64,000 nucleotides of DNA, taken from NCBI GenBank assembly GCA_038212445.1, contig JBBQUM010000008.1, positions 62,001 through 126,000 of the forward strand. Reading direction: 5' to 3'. Made by a program: the position numbers and the translations under genes. The notes beneath the pieces are model-generated. The model did no database searches. It was not told the origin of the DNA and saw only the letters and a list, made by a program, of their open reading frames with translations. Positions 26,579 through 35,030 of the stretch are shown one piece after another (position 1 is the first letter of the stretch; each line of letters opens with the position of its first letter). Origin of the DNA: TMP-7 sp038212445. GTDB lineage: Bacteria > Acidobacteriota > Terriglobia > Bryobacterales > Bryobacteraceae.

Positions 26579-27672
26579 ATCCCTGGTGCTTTGACTCCTG
26601 GGCCGTCATGGACGGTGTAGCCTTCGTCTCGCGCCGTCAGCCCGAAACCATCGACGCCACATCCACCGTTTTTCTCAGCGTCCCCGACCTCGAGCCGGTA
26701 CCCATCGGCCGCATCTCGACCGCACTCCGCGCCCAGCGCTCGTCTTTCCAGGACGGCTTCCGCGACCCCGACAATGGTCTTGAATTCACCTTCGACGATC
26801 TTTCACAGGTGCAGGAAATCATACGCCGCGCCTACCTCGCCGGTGGACTCGGGCCCGCCCCCGCGCCGGTGGAAGGACCGCCGCCAAGCCCATTCCGTGG
26901 TGAGCCCCCCGTTGCTCCCCTACAGCCCAACGCGGCGAGCGGCGGCGATTATTACGAGGCTCAACTTCAAATGCTCGGTGATGGCAGCGGCCTGTTGCCG
27001 GACATGTCCGACCTCGGCAACCCCATGCGCCGTACTGAACTGCTGATCCGCGTTCACCAGTCCGCCGATGCCATTTATCCGTTCCTGGTTGCCTTCGCTG
27101 AGGCAACGCTGCTCGAATGCGTCCACGCTCACCGCGACCGCCTTCATCTACCCGCGACCCGGGAAACACTCCGCCGTTGGTGCTACCTTCTTAACGCTCT
27201 TGGACTCATCGACCTGACCCAGCCCGACCGGCTCTTTATGGAACCGCTCAGCCAGGTCATTCGCGGTTTCGACCGACCCTGGTTCTCCGCCCCCATCGAC
27301 AAGGAAATCCTCTTTCGCATTCCCTGCCCCCTGCGGGCGCACTGGTATCGGGAGATCCAAACCCTGGGCCACAAACTTTACATGCCGCTCGCGCTCAGGG
27401 ATTACTTCTCTTATAACCGCGAGTTGCCGGAGTTCATTCCGCTGCTGCTGTGCGCGCTCATCGTCACACTTGCACCCGAGTTGACGGTCTCCCGTATGCA
27501 ACCGATGCAGTCCGCCGATCGCCGCCGCATCATAGGGCGCGCCTGCGAATGGCTCGCGCGCGAACTGCCGCGGCTCACCATCCCACCCGCGGTGGAGTCG
27601 GCGCTGTTCAATTTTGCGATGTCGCGGCTGGCGTTGAATCCGCCGCGTTGGCCTACTTCGGGCCGGGTCTAG
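26569..27672 (+). CDS. unknown protein with Pro-rich linker, caspase island gene 5
   Basis: 367 residues. The N-terminal ~100 residues are a small alpha/beta unit, followed by a Pro-rich linker (about 95-125, with PAPAPVEGPPPSP) and a helical domain (about 135-360) with several Trp and Leu-rich helices. No family was recognised. The linker resembles the one in the caspase at 21998, which hints at similar modular design. It overlaps the previous gene by 10 nt and the convergent aspS gene by 20 nt, so it has been squeezed against a core gene. Confidence 0.6.
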   Translation: MAINPWCFDSWAVMDGVAFVSRRQPETIDATSTVFLSVPDLEPVPIGRISTALRAQRSSFQDGFRDPDNGLEFTFDDLSQVQEIIRRAYLAGGLGPAPAPVEGPPPSPFRGEPPVAPLQPNAASGGDYYEAQLQMLGDGSGLLPDMSDLGNPMRRTELLIRVHQSADAIYPFLVAFAEATLLECVHAHRDRLHLPATRETLRRWCYLLNALGLIDLTQPDRLFMEPLSQVIRGFDRPWFSAPIDKEILFRIPCPLRAHWYREIQTLGHKLYMPLALRDYFSYNRELPEFIPLLLCALIVTLAPELTVSRMQPMQSADRRRIIGRACEWLARELPRLTIPPAVESALFNFAMSRLALNPPRWPTSGRV

Positions 27673-29422
27673 CGAGTTGGATTCCGACTTCCTTCAACAG
27701 CCGGTCAGACACGGAACTCGGGGCCTCGCTCATGAGATCGGTGCCCTTGGCCGTCTTGGGGAACGGAATCACTTCGCGAATGGACGACTCGCCGGCCAGA
27801 ATCATCACGAGCCGGTCAAGCCCGAGCGCGATGCCGCCGTGCGGAGGAGCGCCGTACTCGAGTCCTTCGAGCAGGAAGCCGAACCGCTTCTTGGCTTCTT
27901 CTTCGTCCATCCCCAGCGCCGCGAATACCTTCGCCTGCACGTCCCGCCGGTGAATACGAATAGACCCCGAACCGAGCTCCGTCCCGTTCAGTACAAGGTC
28001 GTACGAACGCGCACGGCATCGCGCCGGATCGGCCGTCAGCAAATCGAGATCCGAGTCGAGCACCGAGGTGAACGGGTGATGGGCCGCCACCCAGCGCTTG
28101 TCTTCGTCGTTCCACTCAAACATCGGGAACTCCACTACCCAGAGGAAACGAAAATCCTTCGGGTCGAGCAGCTTATGCCGGTCGGCATACTTCTGCGCGA
28201 CATGCAGCCGCAACTGGCCGCAGCTTTGGAAGAAAGCTTCTTCCGGCTTAGGACCATGGGGGCCGCCGCTGTTGGCGCACACCAGCAGCAGATCGTCGGC
28301 CTCGCTCGGCGTCGCCTTCCGCGCTTCCTCGTAAAGGGCAGTGGTCTTTGTGCCCTCGTCGTAGATGATCAGGTTGCGTTCAGCGCCAAACGCCTTGAGT
28401 TCATCGCGTTCTTTACGGCTCAGCTTCCCGACTTTTGGAATGCGAATGACGACAAAACCCAGATCCGCGGCGAAGTCCGGGATGTCCGCTTTGAACGGCG
28501 CCATGGGTGGCAGCCGCATCTCCGGCTTATCGCTGCCGTACTGCTCCATGGCCTGCTTGTAAGTAAGCCGGTGGAACGGCCGCTCCGGCACCTTGTGCCC
28601 CGCCGACTCGCACACCTTCTGGATCAACGCCTCGATCACGTCGAAGATGGTCTGTTCCTGCGGGAACGACATCTCGAGATCGATTTGCGTGAACTCGTAC
28701 TGCCGGTCAGCCCGAAGATCCTCATCGCGGAAGCAGCGGACGATTTGAAAATAGCGGTCAAAGCCCGACACCATCAACAGCTGCTTAAAAATCTGCGGCG
28801 ATTGCGGCAGCGCGTAAAACAGACCGGGCTGGACGCGGCACGGCACCAGAAAATCGCGAGCGCCTTCGGGCGTGGACCGCGTCATGAACGGAGTCTCGAT
28901 TTCGTGAAAACCTTCCCCGTACAGTACATCGCGGACGGCCTTGGACACTCTCGACCGCAGGATTATATTGCGCTGCATCGCGGGACGCCGCAGATCCACG
29001 TAGCGATACTTCAACCGCGTGTCTTCTTTCACGTCCACATGCTCTTCCATGGGAAATGGCGGAGTCCGCGATTCGTTCAGAATCCAGATGTTCTTGACAT
29101 GGATCTCCACCTCACCGGTGGCCATGTTCGGGTTGATGGTCTCGGGCGTGCGTTTTTCCACGACGCCTTCAGCGGCGATCACCCACTCGGCCCCCAGCAT
29201 CTCGGCCTTGCGATGCACCTCGGCGCTCACGTCCTCATGAAAGACGATCTGCGTAGTGCCTTCGCGGTCACGCAGATTAATGAAGAGCACTCCGCCGTGA
29301 TCGCGGCGGCGGTGAACCCAGCCCATGAGTATGGCCCGCTGGCCGGCATGTTCGGCGCGCAGTTCTCCGCACATATGTGTACGCTTGAGATCGCCGAGAA
29401 AGTCGAGTTGAACAGTTTCCAT
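27653..29422 (-). CDS. aspS: aspartyl-tRNA synthetase, probably non-discriminating
   Basis: 589 residues, bacterial type with N-terminal OB anticodon-binding domain (about 15-120), class II core and the GAD insertion (about 290-410). Class II motifs are visible: motif 2 with FRDEDLRADRQYEFTQIDLE (spans about 230-250) and motif 3 GGIALGLDRL near the end. H42 in RRRDHGG lies where discriminating enzymes such as that of E. coli have Leu; His there is linked to enzymes that charge both tRNA-Asp and tRNA-Asn, which would need GatCAB. Its ATG overlaps the hisS stop (TAATG). Confidence 0.95.
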   Translation of the reverse strand: METVQLDFLGDLKRTHMCGELRAEHAGQRAILMGWVHRRRDHGGVLFINLRDREGTTQIVFHEDVSAEVHRKAEMLGAEWVIAAEGVVEKRTPETINPNMATGEVEIHVKNIWILNESRTPPFPMEEHVDVKEDTRLKYRYVDLRRPAMQRNIILRSRVSKAVRDVLYGEGFHEIETPFMTRSTPEGARDFLVPCRVQPGLFYALPQSPQIFKQLLMVSGFDRYFQIVRCFRDEDLRADRQYEFTQIDLEMSFPQEQTIFDVIEALIQKVCESAGHKVPERPFHRLTYKQAMEQYGSDKPEMRLPPMAPFKADIPDFAADLGFVVIRIPKVGKLSRKERDELKAFGAERNLIIYDEGTKTTALYEEARKATPSEADDLLLVCANSGGPHGPKPEEAFFQSCGQLRLHVAQKYADRHKLLDPKDFRFLWVVEFPMFEWNDEDKRWVAAHHPFTSVLDSDLDLLTADPARCRARSYDLVLNGTELGSGSIRIHRRDVQAKVFAALGMDEEEAKKRFGFLLEGLEYGAPPHGGIALGLDRLVMILAGESSIREVIPFPKTAKGTDLMSEAPSSVSDRLLKEVGIQLARPGPK

Positions 29423-30666
29423 TAGAGTTTTACCAGGTTGGCGATTTCGTCCCGATTAATCTGACGCTGTTCGCCGGACTGCATATTCTTCAGTTGATAT
29501 TGGCCCGCCGCGATCTCGTCATCGCCGAGAATCAGCGAGTAGCGCGCCCCGGTCTTATTGGCCACTTCCAAAGCGCGCTTCAATTTCTGATCGGGCGACA
29601 CTTCGACGCTCACGCCCAACCGTCGCAGGTCACGCGCCAGAATCCCACCATGCCGCCGCGCCGCGTCGCCGAGAGGGGCGATAAAAAGGTCGAGCTTCGG
29701 ATGGTGGTCGCCCGGATGCGCTTCCTCGACAGTCATCACCAGCCGGTCCTCGCCAATCGAGAAACCGACACCGGGCGCCGGCACTTTCGACTCCAGCGCT
29801 TCGGCCAGGCCATCGTAACGCCCGCCGCCCAGAATCGAGTTCTGCGCGCCCAGCCCCTGGTGAATGATTTCGAACGTCGTGCGCATGTAGTAGTCGAGCC
29901 CGCGCACCAGCCGCGGCCGGATCTCGAAAGCAATCTCGCGGTCGGCCAGATACTGCCGAACGGTCTCGAAATGCTCCCGGCACTTGTCATCGAGCGAGTC
30001 GAGGATAGACGGTAGCGCATCAATAGCCGGCTGGTCGTCAGGCACCTTGCAATCGAGCACGCGCAATGGATTCGTCACTGCTCGCCGCTGGCAGTCACCA
30101 CACAATTTCGGCGCAACGTCCTGCAGTTTCTCCCGCAGCATTTCGACAAATTTCGGACGGCAGTCCTTGCAGCCTACCGAGTTAATGACGAGCTTGAACC
30201 CGTCAATCCCGGATCGCGTCAGGATCTCCACCACCATCTCGATGACTTCAGCATCGATCAGCGGCGACTCGCTCCCGATGGCCTCCGCGCCAATCTGGTA
30301 GAACTGCCGGTAACGCCCTTTCTGCGGGCGCTCACGGCGAAACATCGGACCGATGTAGTAGAGCTTTTTCAGGCCCGGCTCCTGATCCAACCGGTGCTCG
30401 ATATACGACCGCATCACCCCCGCGGTATTCTCCGGCCGCAGCGTGAGCATGGTGCCGTGATCGTCGAAGGTGTACATCTCCTTGCTGACAATATCGGTCT
30501 CTTCACCCACACCTCGCGCAAACAGCGCGGTCTCTTCGAGAATCGGTGTGCGAATCTCTTTGTAGTTGTAGGCTTCGAACACTGCGCGCGCCACGCTCTC
30601 GACGTGGTTCCACGTCCCACTTGAAGGTGGAAGGATATCGCGTGTGCCTTTGACTGCTTTAATCAT
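29422..30666 (-). CDS. hisS: histidyl-tRNA synthetase
   Basis: 414 residues, normal length. KGTRDILPP at the N-terminus, the motif 2 region FRRERPQKGRYRQFYQIG, the His-binding signature LVRGLDYYMRTTFEI (HisA motif, R-G-L-D-Y-Y) and the motif 3 SIGEDRL are all present, followed by the anticodon-binding domain (about 325-414). It attaches histidine to tRNA-His. hisS precedes aspS with a 1-nt stop/start overlap, a common bacterial pair, and follows the gamma-carbonic-anhydrase-like gene by 15 nt. Confidence 0.95.
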   Translation of the reverse strand: MIKAVKGTRDILPPSSGTWNHVESVARAVFEAYNYKEIRTPILEETALFARGVGEETDIVSKEMYTFDDHGTMLTLRPENTAGVMRSYIEHRLDQEPGLKKLYYIGPMFRRERPQKGRYRQFYQIGAEAIGSESPLIDAEVIEMVVEILTRSGIDGFKLVINSVGCKDCRPKFVEMLREKLQDVAPKLCGDCQRRAVTNPLRVLDCKVPDDQPAIDALPSILDSLDDKCREHFETVRQYLADREIAFEIRPRLVRGLDYYMRTTFEIIHQGLGAQNSILGGGRYDGLAEALESKVPAPGVGFSIGEDRLVMTVEEAHPGDHHPKLDLFIAPLGDAARRHGGILARDLRRLGVSVEVSPDQKLKRALEVANKTGARYSLILGDDEIAAGQYQLKNMQSGEQRQINRDEIANLVKL

Positions 30667-30681
30667 GTCGAATTCCAGACT

Positions 30682-31197
30682 CTACGCCGGCTCCTGTCGA
30701 TAGGCGTCGCAAGCCTCGACGTAGTGCTGTGCATTATCGCGGAAACGCTGCTGTTCATCAGCTGTGATTTCGCGCTTCACCTTAGCAGGCAGCCCCATCA
30801 CCATACTGCCCGGCGGGACTTGCATGCCTTCGGGGACCACGGCGCCGGCCGCCACCACCGAGCCTTTACCGATGCGCGCCCCGTTGAGAACCACAGAGCC
30901 GATGCCGATGACGCACTCGTCTTCCACCGTGCAGCCGTGCAGCATCACCAGGTGCCCGACGGTGACGCGGTTGCCGATCACCAGCGGAAAGTCGGGCGCG
31001 TCGCAATGCAGGACGCTGTTGTCCTGGATATTGGATTCCTCGCCGATCGCGATGGAATGTACGTCACCGCGCGCCACTGCGCCTGGCCAGAGGCTGGATC
31101 GTTCGCCGACGGTAACGTTGCCAATGACCTGAGCGCTGGGGTCAATATAAGCTGAAGCGGCGATCTTCGGCACAACGCCGCGATAGGAACGAATCAT
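30682..31197 (-). CDS. gamma-carbonic-anhydrase-like left-handed beta-helix protein
   Basis: 171 residues built of hexapeptide repeats (I/V-G-x-x-x-x), the left-handed beta-helix of the Cam/YrdA family. Histidines in NSVLHCD and VGHLVMLHGC are in the positions of the trimer-interface metal ligands. Many YrdA-type members bind zinc but show little carbonic anhydrase activity, so activity is open. It is the first gene of the minus-strand set with hisS and aspS. Confidence 0.85.
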   Translation of the reverse strand: MIRSYRGVVPKIAASAYIDPSAQVIGNVTVGERSSLWPGAVARGDVHSIAIGEESNIQDNSVLHCDAPDFPLVIGNRVTVGHLVMLHGCTVEDECVIGIGSVVLNGARIGKGSVVAAGAVVPEGMQVPPGSMVMGLPAKVKREITADEQQRFRDNAQHYVEACDAYRQEPA

Positions 31198-31322
31198 GTT
31201 GTTACAGAGCGCTTGAGGTAGGGCTCGGAGTACTTGATTTTATCACGGCGCAGTAAGCCTGGACTCCTTTCTTCTCCCCAAGGGGGGCTTGACGCCGGGA
31301 AGCCTGTTGTACGGCGGCGCAA

Positions 31323-31340
31323 ACGGGCCGGGAGGCCCGT
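31323..31340. repeat. palindromic repeat, copy 1 (ACGGGCC-GGGA-GGCCCGT)
   Basis: Perfect 7-bp inverted repeat around GGGA, followed by TCTAC. The same 16-nt core occurs again at 54995. It lies in a gap of about 280 nt (31198-31475) with no other recognised feature. Likely a REP-like dispersed hairpin; no T-run follows, so not a clear terminator. Confidence 0.55.
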
Positions 31341-31475
31341 TCTACAGCAACGGGCGACGCGTAACGACACGCATCGTGTGTAGGTTCCGACGTCGTGCTT
31401 TCAGTTTTCAAAGATCGCTTGGGGGCTTATTTTTCCCTGCTCCCGGTACGTGGAATTGTTCCTGTAAGCCCTGGT

Positions 31476-32177
31476 TCAGGCCGCGCGGGCGAGCGCGACT
31501 TCAACCGGCTGTGCTAATGCCTCTTCGTGCTGCTCTATGTAGGTGATAGCTGCGATGCGGGATAGGGCGGCGGGCTGCATTGGGATGGGTTCCTTCTTAA
31601 GGTATTGCTCGGTGGCGGGCGCGGCGGAGTTTTCCTGCTGGCCGGGAGCGAGGTCTTCGGGATCGGAGTCGGCTGGGTCGAGGGGAGGAAGCTCGCTGCG
31701 CATTTTTAGAAACGTGTCGTGGAGGCGGGCGCTTTCGCGGGAGAGCCGGTTCAACTGAGTGTTAAGGAGCGGGACGACATTGGAGTGGTCAGCCATATAG
31801 CGGAAGGCGAGGGAGGCGATGAGGTCAGCGCCGGGATTGTTGATGGGGCCGCCGACGCCGGGGCGTTGGATCTCGGCCTGGAGGAGGGCGGACTCCATGA
31901 AGCGGAGGCGGCGCATGTGCCAGTGGATGACGGCGATGTTATCGACGAGTTCGAGTTCGTAGCCGTCGGCGGGCTGGAAGCGGGAGCGGAGGTTTTGGAG
32001 GAGGCGGTCGAAGGCGGGTTGCGATTCCTGGTCGAGGACGACCACCTGGGCGGTGATGCCGTGTTTCCAGGAGTTCATGCGGGAGCGCGCTTTGCCTTCG
32101 GGGGTGCGGGGCCCGGTGGATTTTTGGGCGTTGGCGCGGTTGGCTGCGAGTTGACGGTCGGATAGCTGCTTGGACAT
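31476..32177 (-). CDS. unknown protein with ANR-NA-STGPRT-GK motif
   Basis: 233 residues. The N-terminus reads LAANRANAQKSTGPRTPEGK followed by RMNSWKHG, a motif I know from a large uncharacterised family in acidobacteria and some planctomycetes. The rest is helical (about 55-150) with a low-complexity C-terminal third. No signal peptide or membrane segment. The basic N-terminus and the S/T-G-P-R-T core could bind nucleic acid, but nothing proves it. The gene stands alone at the left border of the decayed region and uses more G-ending codons than the genes at 22-28 kb. Confidence 0.62.
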   Translation of the reverse strand: MSKQLSDRQLAANRANAQKSTGPRTPEGKARSRMNSWKHGITAQVVVLDQESQPAFDRLLQNLRSRFQPADGYELELVDNIAVIHWHMRRLRFMESALLQAEIQRPGVGGPINNPGADLIASLAFRYMADHSNVVPLLNTQLNRLSRESARLHDTFLKMRSELPPLDPADSDPEDLAPGQQENSAAPATEQYLKKEPIPMQPAALSRIAAITYIEQHEEALAQPVEVALARAA

Positions 32178-32565
32178 CTGGGTGAAGCTCCTTGTGCTGG
32201 TTTAGGGTTTGGGCTGCTGGATGTGGTCCGGCGGCGGCGCGCTGGGTGTTGGTGGGGGTTGAGGTGCTCCCCTGATTCGACTGTAGCAGGGGTGGTGGTA
32301 ACTTTCGGGGTGGGATTAGTGCGAAATCTGGGTTAAGTCCAATGGAATCAGCGGTTAAATTTAGGTCGATCGGGCATGACTGCCCGATAGCAAGCTGGCA
32401 ATTTCACGCTAAAAGGCAGGCCATCGACTTTGGGATGTAGTTCAGGTGATTTGGGCGGGCACCCAGATAGACGCTTCAGGCGGAGATGGTGTGGACAGAC
32501 TCCCTCACTCATGCATTCTGCGAAGCTGAACTCGGCTTTCTGACGCCTACTGGTGGTGGATTCCG
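32178..32565. other. 388-nt gap with one perfect hairpin
   Basis: No coding region was seen. The only structure is the inverted repeat ATCGGGCA (32369-32376) / TGCCCGAT (32381-32388) around TGAC, followed by AGCAAGCTGGCA. Its build (8-bp arms, 4-nt loop) is like the repeats at 31323 and 54995, though the sequence differs. The hicB promoter should lie in the last 100 nt. Confidence 0.5.
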
Positions 32566-32787
32566 ATGAAGAGAACGATACAGGTGCGGATCAGCCGGGG
32601 CGAGCATCATTTTGTCGCGGAGTGCTTGGATTTGCCAGTCGTCACTCAAGCGCTCACTCTAGATGAACTGACCGAAAACATTCGGGAAGCCATCGGGCTA
32701 CATCTTGAGGGTGAGGATTTAGAGGAACTTGAGTTGGCGGCAAATCCAACGATCCTAGCGACGCTTGAGCTTGAAGCGGTCGCCTGA
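32566..32787 (+). CDS. hicB: HicB-family antitoxin
   Basis: 73 residues. The fold-defining parts of small HicB antitoxins are present: GEHHFVAECLDLPVVTQALTL (strands of the RNase H-like partial fold; about 10-30) and the helix LDELTENIREAIGLHLEG. Short HicB proteins of this size lie upstream of hicA and neutralise its mRNA-cleaving toxin. The stop overlaps the hicA ATG (TGATG), as usual for the pair. Here the toxin gene is frameshifted, so the antitoxin may have lost its partner. Confidence 0.8.
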   Translation: MKRTIQVRISRGEHHFVAECLDLPVVTQALTLDELTENIREAIGLHLEGEDLEELELAANPTILATLELEAVA

Positions 32788-33027
32788 TGCCGAAGTTGCG
32801 GAACCTCTCGGGTGGAGAGGTCCTCCGAATTTTGCGCGACTTCGGTTTCGAGCAGTTTTCTCAACGCGGGAGCCACATCAAGACCGGCGTTTAATCGCCG
32901 GGCATGTCAAACCCTGACCGTTCCCAATCATCGGGAGATTGATCAGGGGACGTTACAGGCGATTTTCCGGCAAGCAAGCCGGTTCATTGCGGATCCGGAT
33001 TTCCGGAGCCGTTTCTTCACCGAGTGA
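32787..33027 (+). pseudogene. hicA: HicA toxin, frameshifted
   Basis: The ATG overlaps the hicB stop. Frame one reads MPKLRNLSGGEVLRILRDFG and on to the expected RGSHIK, with the catalytic-type His in GSHIK, then hits TAA at 32892-32894. The missing half continues in another frame as QTLTVPNHREIDQGTLQAIF and ends at TGA 33025-33027. Between them, CGGCGTTTAATCGCCGGGCAT in the third frame reads RRLIAGH, which fits the family too, so two 1-nt losses within ~30 nt explain the break best. HicA is a dsRBD-like mRNA interferase; this copy cannot make full-length toxin unless the reading is corrected or the sequence has an error. Confidence 0.75.
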
Positions 33028-33678
33028 GGTTTACCGAGGCTGCTACGGAAGAGATCTTTGCGGAACTCAGCCCAAGGCCAATCGCGCCGCGATTCGAAAG
33101 TAATCCATGTCTGCGAATCCTGTCCGGGTGGTCGGCTATCCCTCGGGAACGTCTGGAGGCCGGACGCCAAGAAAAACACACGCAACGAGAACTGCTTGTC
33201 CCCGTCCGAGTGGATCACCGGCAAACAGAAAGGTGCCCGGGTAAGCGTCGCGGCGGCATACATTCCTTGCACGTCACCCCAAGTCGCTCATTTGGATTTC
33301 AAAGTGAAATTGCTCTCGCACTGGACGGTTATTTTTGGCGCGATGCAGCGTCAATCTTCCGGCGCATGAAGCCCTGGAGCTAACATTCGTGGATTGTGGC
33401 TCGGTACAACGCCCGTCGCGCTTCCGGAAAGTCGAGACCTTTCGACTTCACTTCCGATAATGCGGTTAGAGCATCAGACCGCGCGGTTAGTCCTGAGAAA
33501 ACAAGCTAGTGTGCACTCAGAGTCCGTGAACTAGCGTGAAGGTCACAGTTGCCCTGATCGTGAGAGAACTAGCGAGAACGAGACCCGCGCCAACGAATGG
33601 ATAGCACCAGAGCACTCAGTATACATTGCTACTAATTTGGACAAAGCTGCCCATGAGGACCAAAATGGTAATCACAAC
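33028..33678. other. 651-nt stretch without a recognisable gene
   Basis: Several short overlapping frames exist (for example 33024-33383 plus, 32943-33272 minus), but none has a family resemblance, a convincing start or codon bias. The composition is less GC-biased at third positions than nearby genes. It looks like degraded accessory DNA. Confidence 0.4.
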
Positions 33679-34390
33679 ATGAAGCGGGCATCAGCAGTTC
33701 TGTTTGTGAGCGTTGGATTTACAACTCATTGAGTGTTGCTGATCTCCTCAGTTCTAAGCTCGTTGGCGCTTGCAGGGCGAGCGCAGATATCAACCAAGAT
33801 CCCCCGCTGACGAAATTAATGAATCTGTGGATAAGTAACGCGATGACCTGGGACGAGCGGCGGCTTAAAAGTGAATTCGACGTCCTGTGGAGTGTCGCAA
33901 AAGAAGAACAATCTGAGTCTCTCCAGGCCACGTTTTTAGGTCTGCAACTTCCCTCTTCTTTCTAAATCCCCACGGCAGAGCTTTGGGCGAGTACCGTGTC
34001 GATGAGATGCTCAGTCTCTTCGAGCACGGTCGTAAGCTCGTGCGATATACCTTGGCAGAAGGGCTACTACGTTTGCCGAAGGAAGATCTTTCGGAGTCGC
34101 AACTGGATCGAGCAGTCATTATCAGCGGGGCAACAGCGACTTCCGAGGGCACGATGCTCTTTCAAGCAGTGGTACGCTCGAATCCGCACAATCGGCTCCT
34201 CCAGGAGCAAATTGTACAGATTGTCCGATCGTGCAACGGAGCAGGAACCTGTTCCGCCGATGTCGCGGCAAGGGTGTCGACGTATTTGAATGCTCCTCGG
34301 GGGGGTACAGACGAAGAGCGAAGTCTGGCGATCATTGAGAAGATTGCCAGCATGGAGCGCACTTTCTGGAGGCTAGCGGCAATGGACATT
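33679..34390 (+). pseudogene. probable broken gene for a secreted protein
   Basis: ATG 33679 opens a frame that reads like a signal peptide (MKRASAVLFVSVGFTTH) and stops at once. A second frame (33729-33965) continues with SVADLLSSKLVGACRAS and helical sequence, and a third (to about 34390) carries a 130-residue helical stretch from GEYRVDEMLSLFEHG to IASMERTFWRL. Joined by two frameshifts they would give one ~235-residue exported protein of unknown family. The last residues of the third frame lie on DNA that is antisense to the permease relic, so the gene also seems cut at its 3' end. Separate small genes are the alternative. Confidence 0.35.
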
Positions 34391-35030
34391 CCAGCGCGGC
34401 GGCCGGTTGATCTTCGTTGGGCGCAAACGTTCGACCAAGTTGCGCGTTAATGCCGAAGGCGTGAAAAAAGTCCGCGGAGACCAGTTCACCTTCGACGCGC
34501 ACCGGATCCGCTCCGGTCGACATTCCGACCGTGGTGGGTGACTGGACGGACAGGGCCGCAAAGAGATCGGCCTGATGCTACCAGTCAAGAAATGTGAGCG
34601 TAGTAGTGCCGTTGCGGAGGTTTGCCCCAGGGATTTCCCAAACCCGCACCATGCGATGGGGCTGGGGGAATGGCAGAGGCTTCCAGAGGACGGCGTCGAT
34701 GAGGCTGAACATGGCGGTGTTCACGCCGATGCCGAGCGCCAGTACCGCGATGATCACCGCCGAAAAGCCCGGCTTGCGTATCAGTGCAAACGCGCCGTGG
34801 CGAAAGTCGCGCAGCAGGTTTTCCAGGAATGGATAGGACCGGTGGTCGCGGTGCTCTTCTTTCATTTGTTCGATGCCTCCGAAGTTGCGGCGGGCCTGAA
34901 GGCGGGCATGTTCAGGCGTCATCCCTTGGGCGATCAGGTCACGCTCGGCGAGTTCGAGATAACCATCCACCTCGTTGTCGAGTTCGCGCTCGAGGCGTTG
35001 TTTCCGAAAAAGGGCGAGGAAGCGTTTCAT
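34390..35030 (-). pseudogene. truncated ADOP/MacB-like permease with in-frame stop
   Basis: The frame begins at 35030 with MKRFLALFRKQRLERELDNE, the prefix domain of acidobacterial orphan permeases, then the first membrane helix (about 85-105) and the MacB periplasmic-domain start. At 34578-34580 TAG follows TFLDW, where relatives have Gln (CAG), and the same frame continues with HQADLFAAL, RVEGELVSADFFHAFGI and LGRTFAPNEDQP before homology ends near 34390. About 600 C-terminal residues, including the second FtsX domain, are missing. Its start overlaps the padR stop, so it was once a normal PadR-permease operon. Confidence 0.82.

Noticed and set aside
27677..29425. A 582-residue open frame on the plus strand opposite aspS
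   Set aside because: It is the mirror of a strongly conserved synthetase in a GC-rich codon context, is His/Arg-rich and has no family resemblance.
31202..31411. A 69-residue minus-strand frame after the gamma-CA gene
   Set aside because: Low-complexity Ser/Ala content, no start signal, and it includes the dispersed hairpin.
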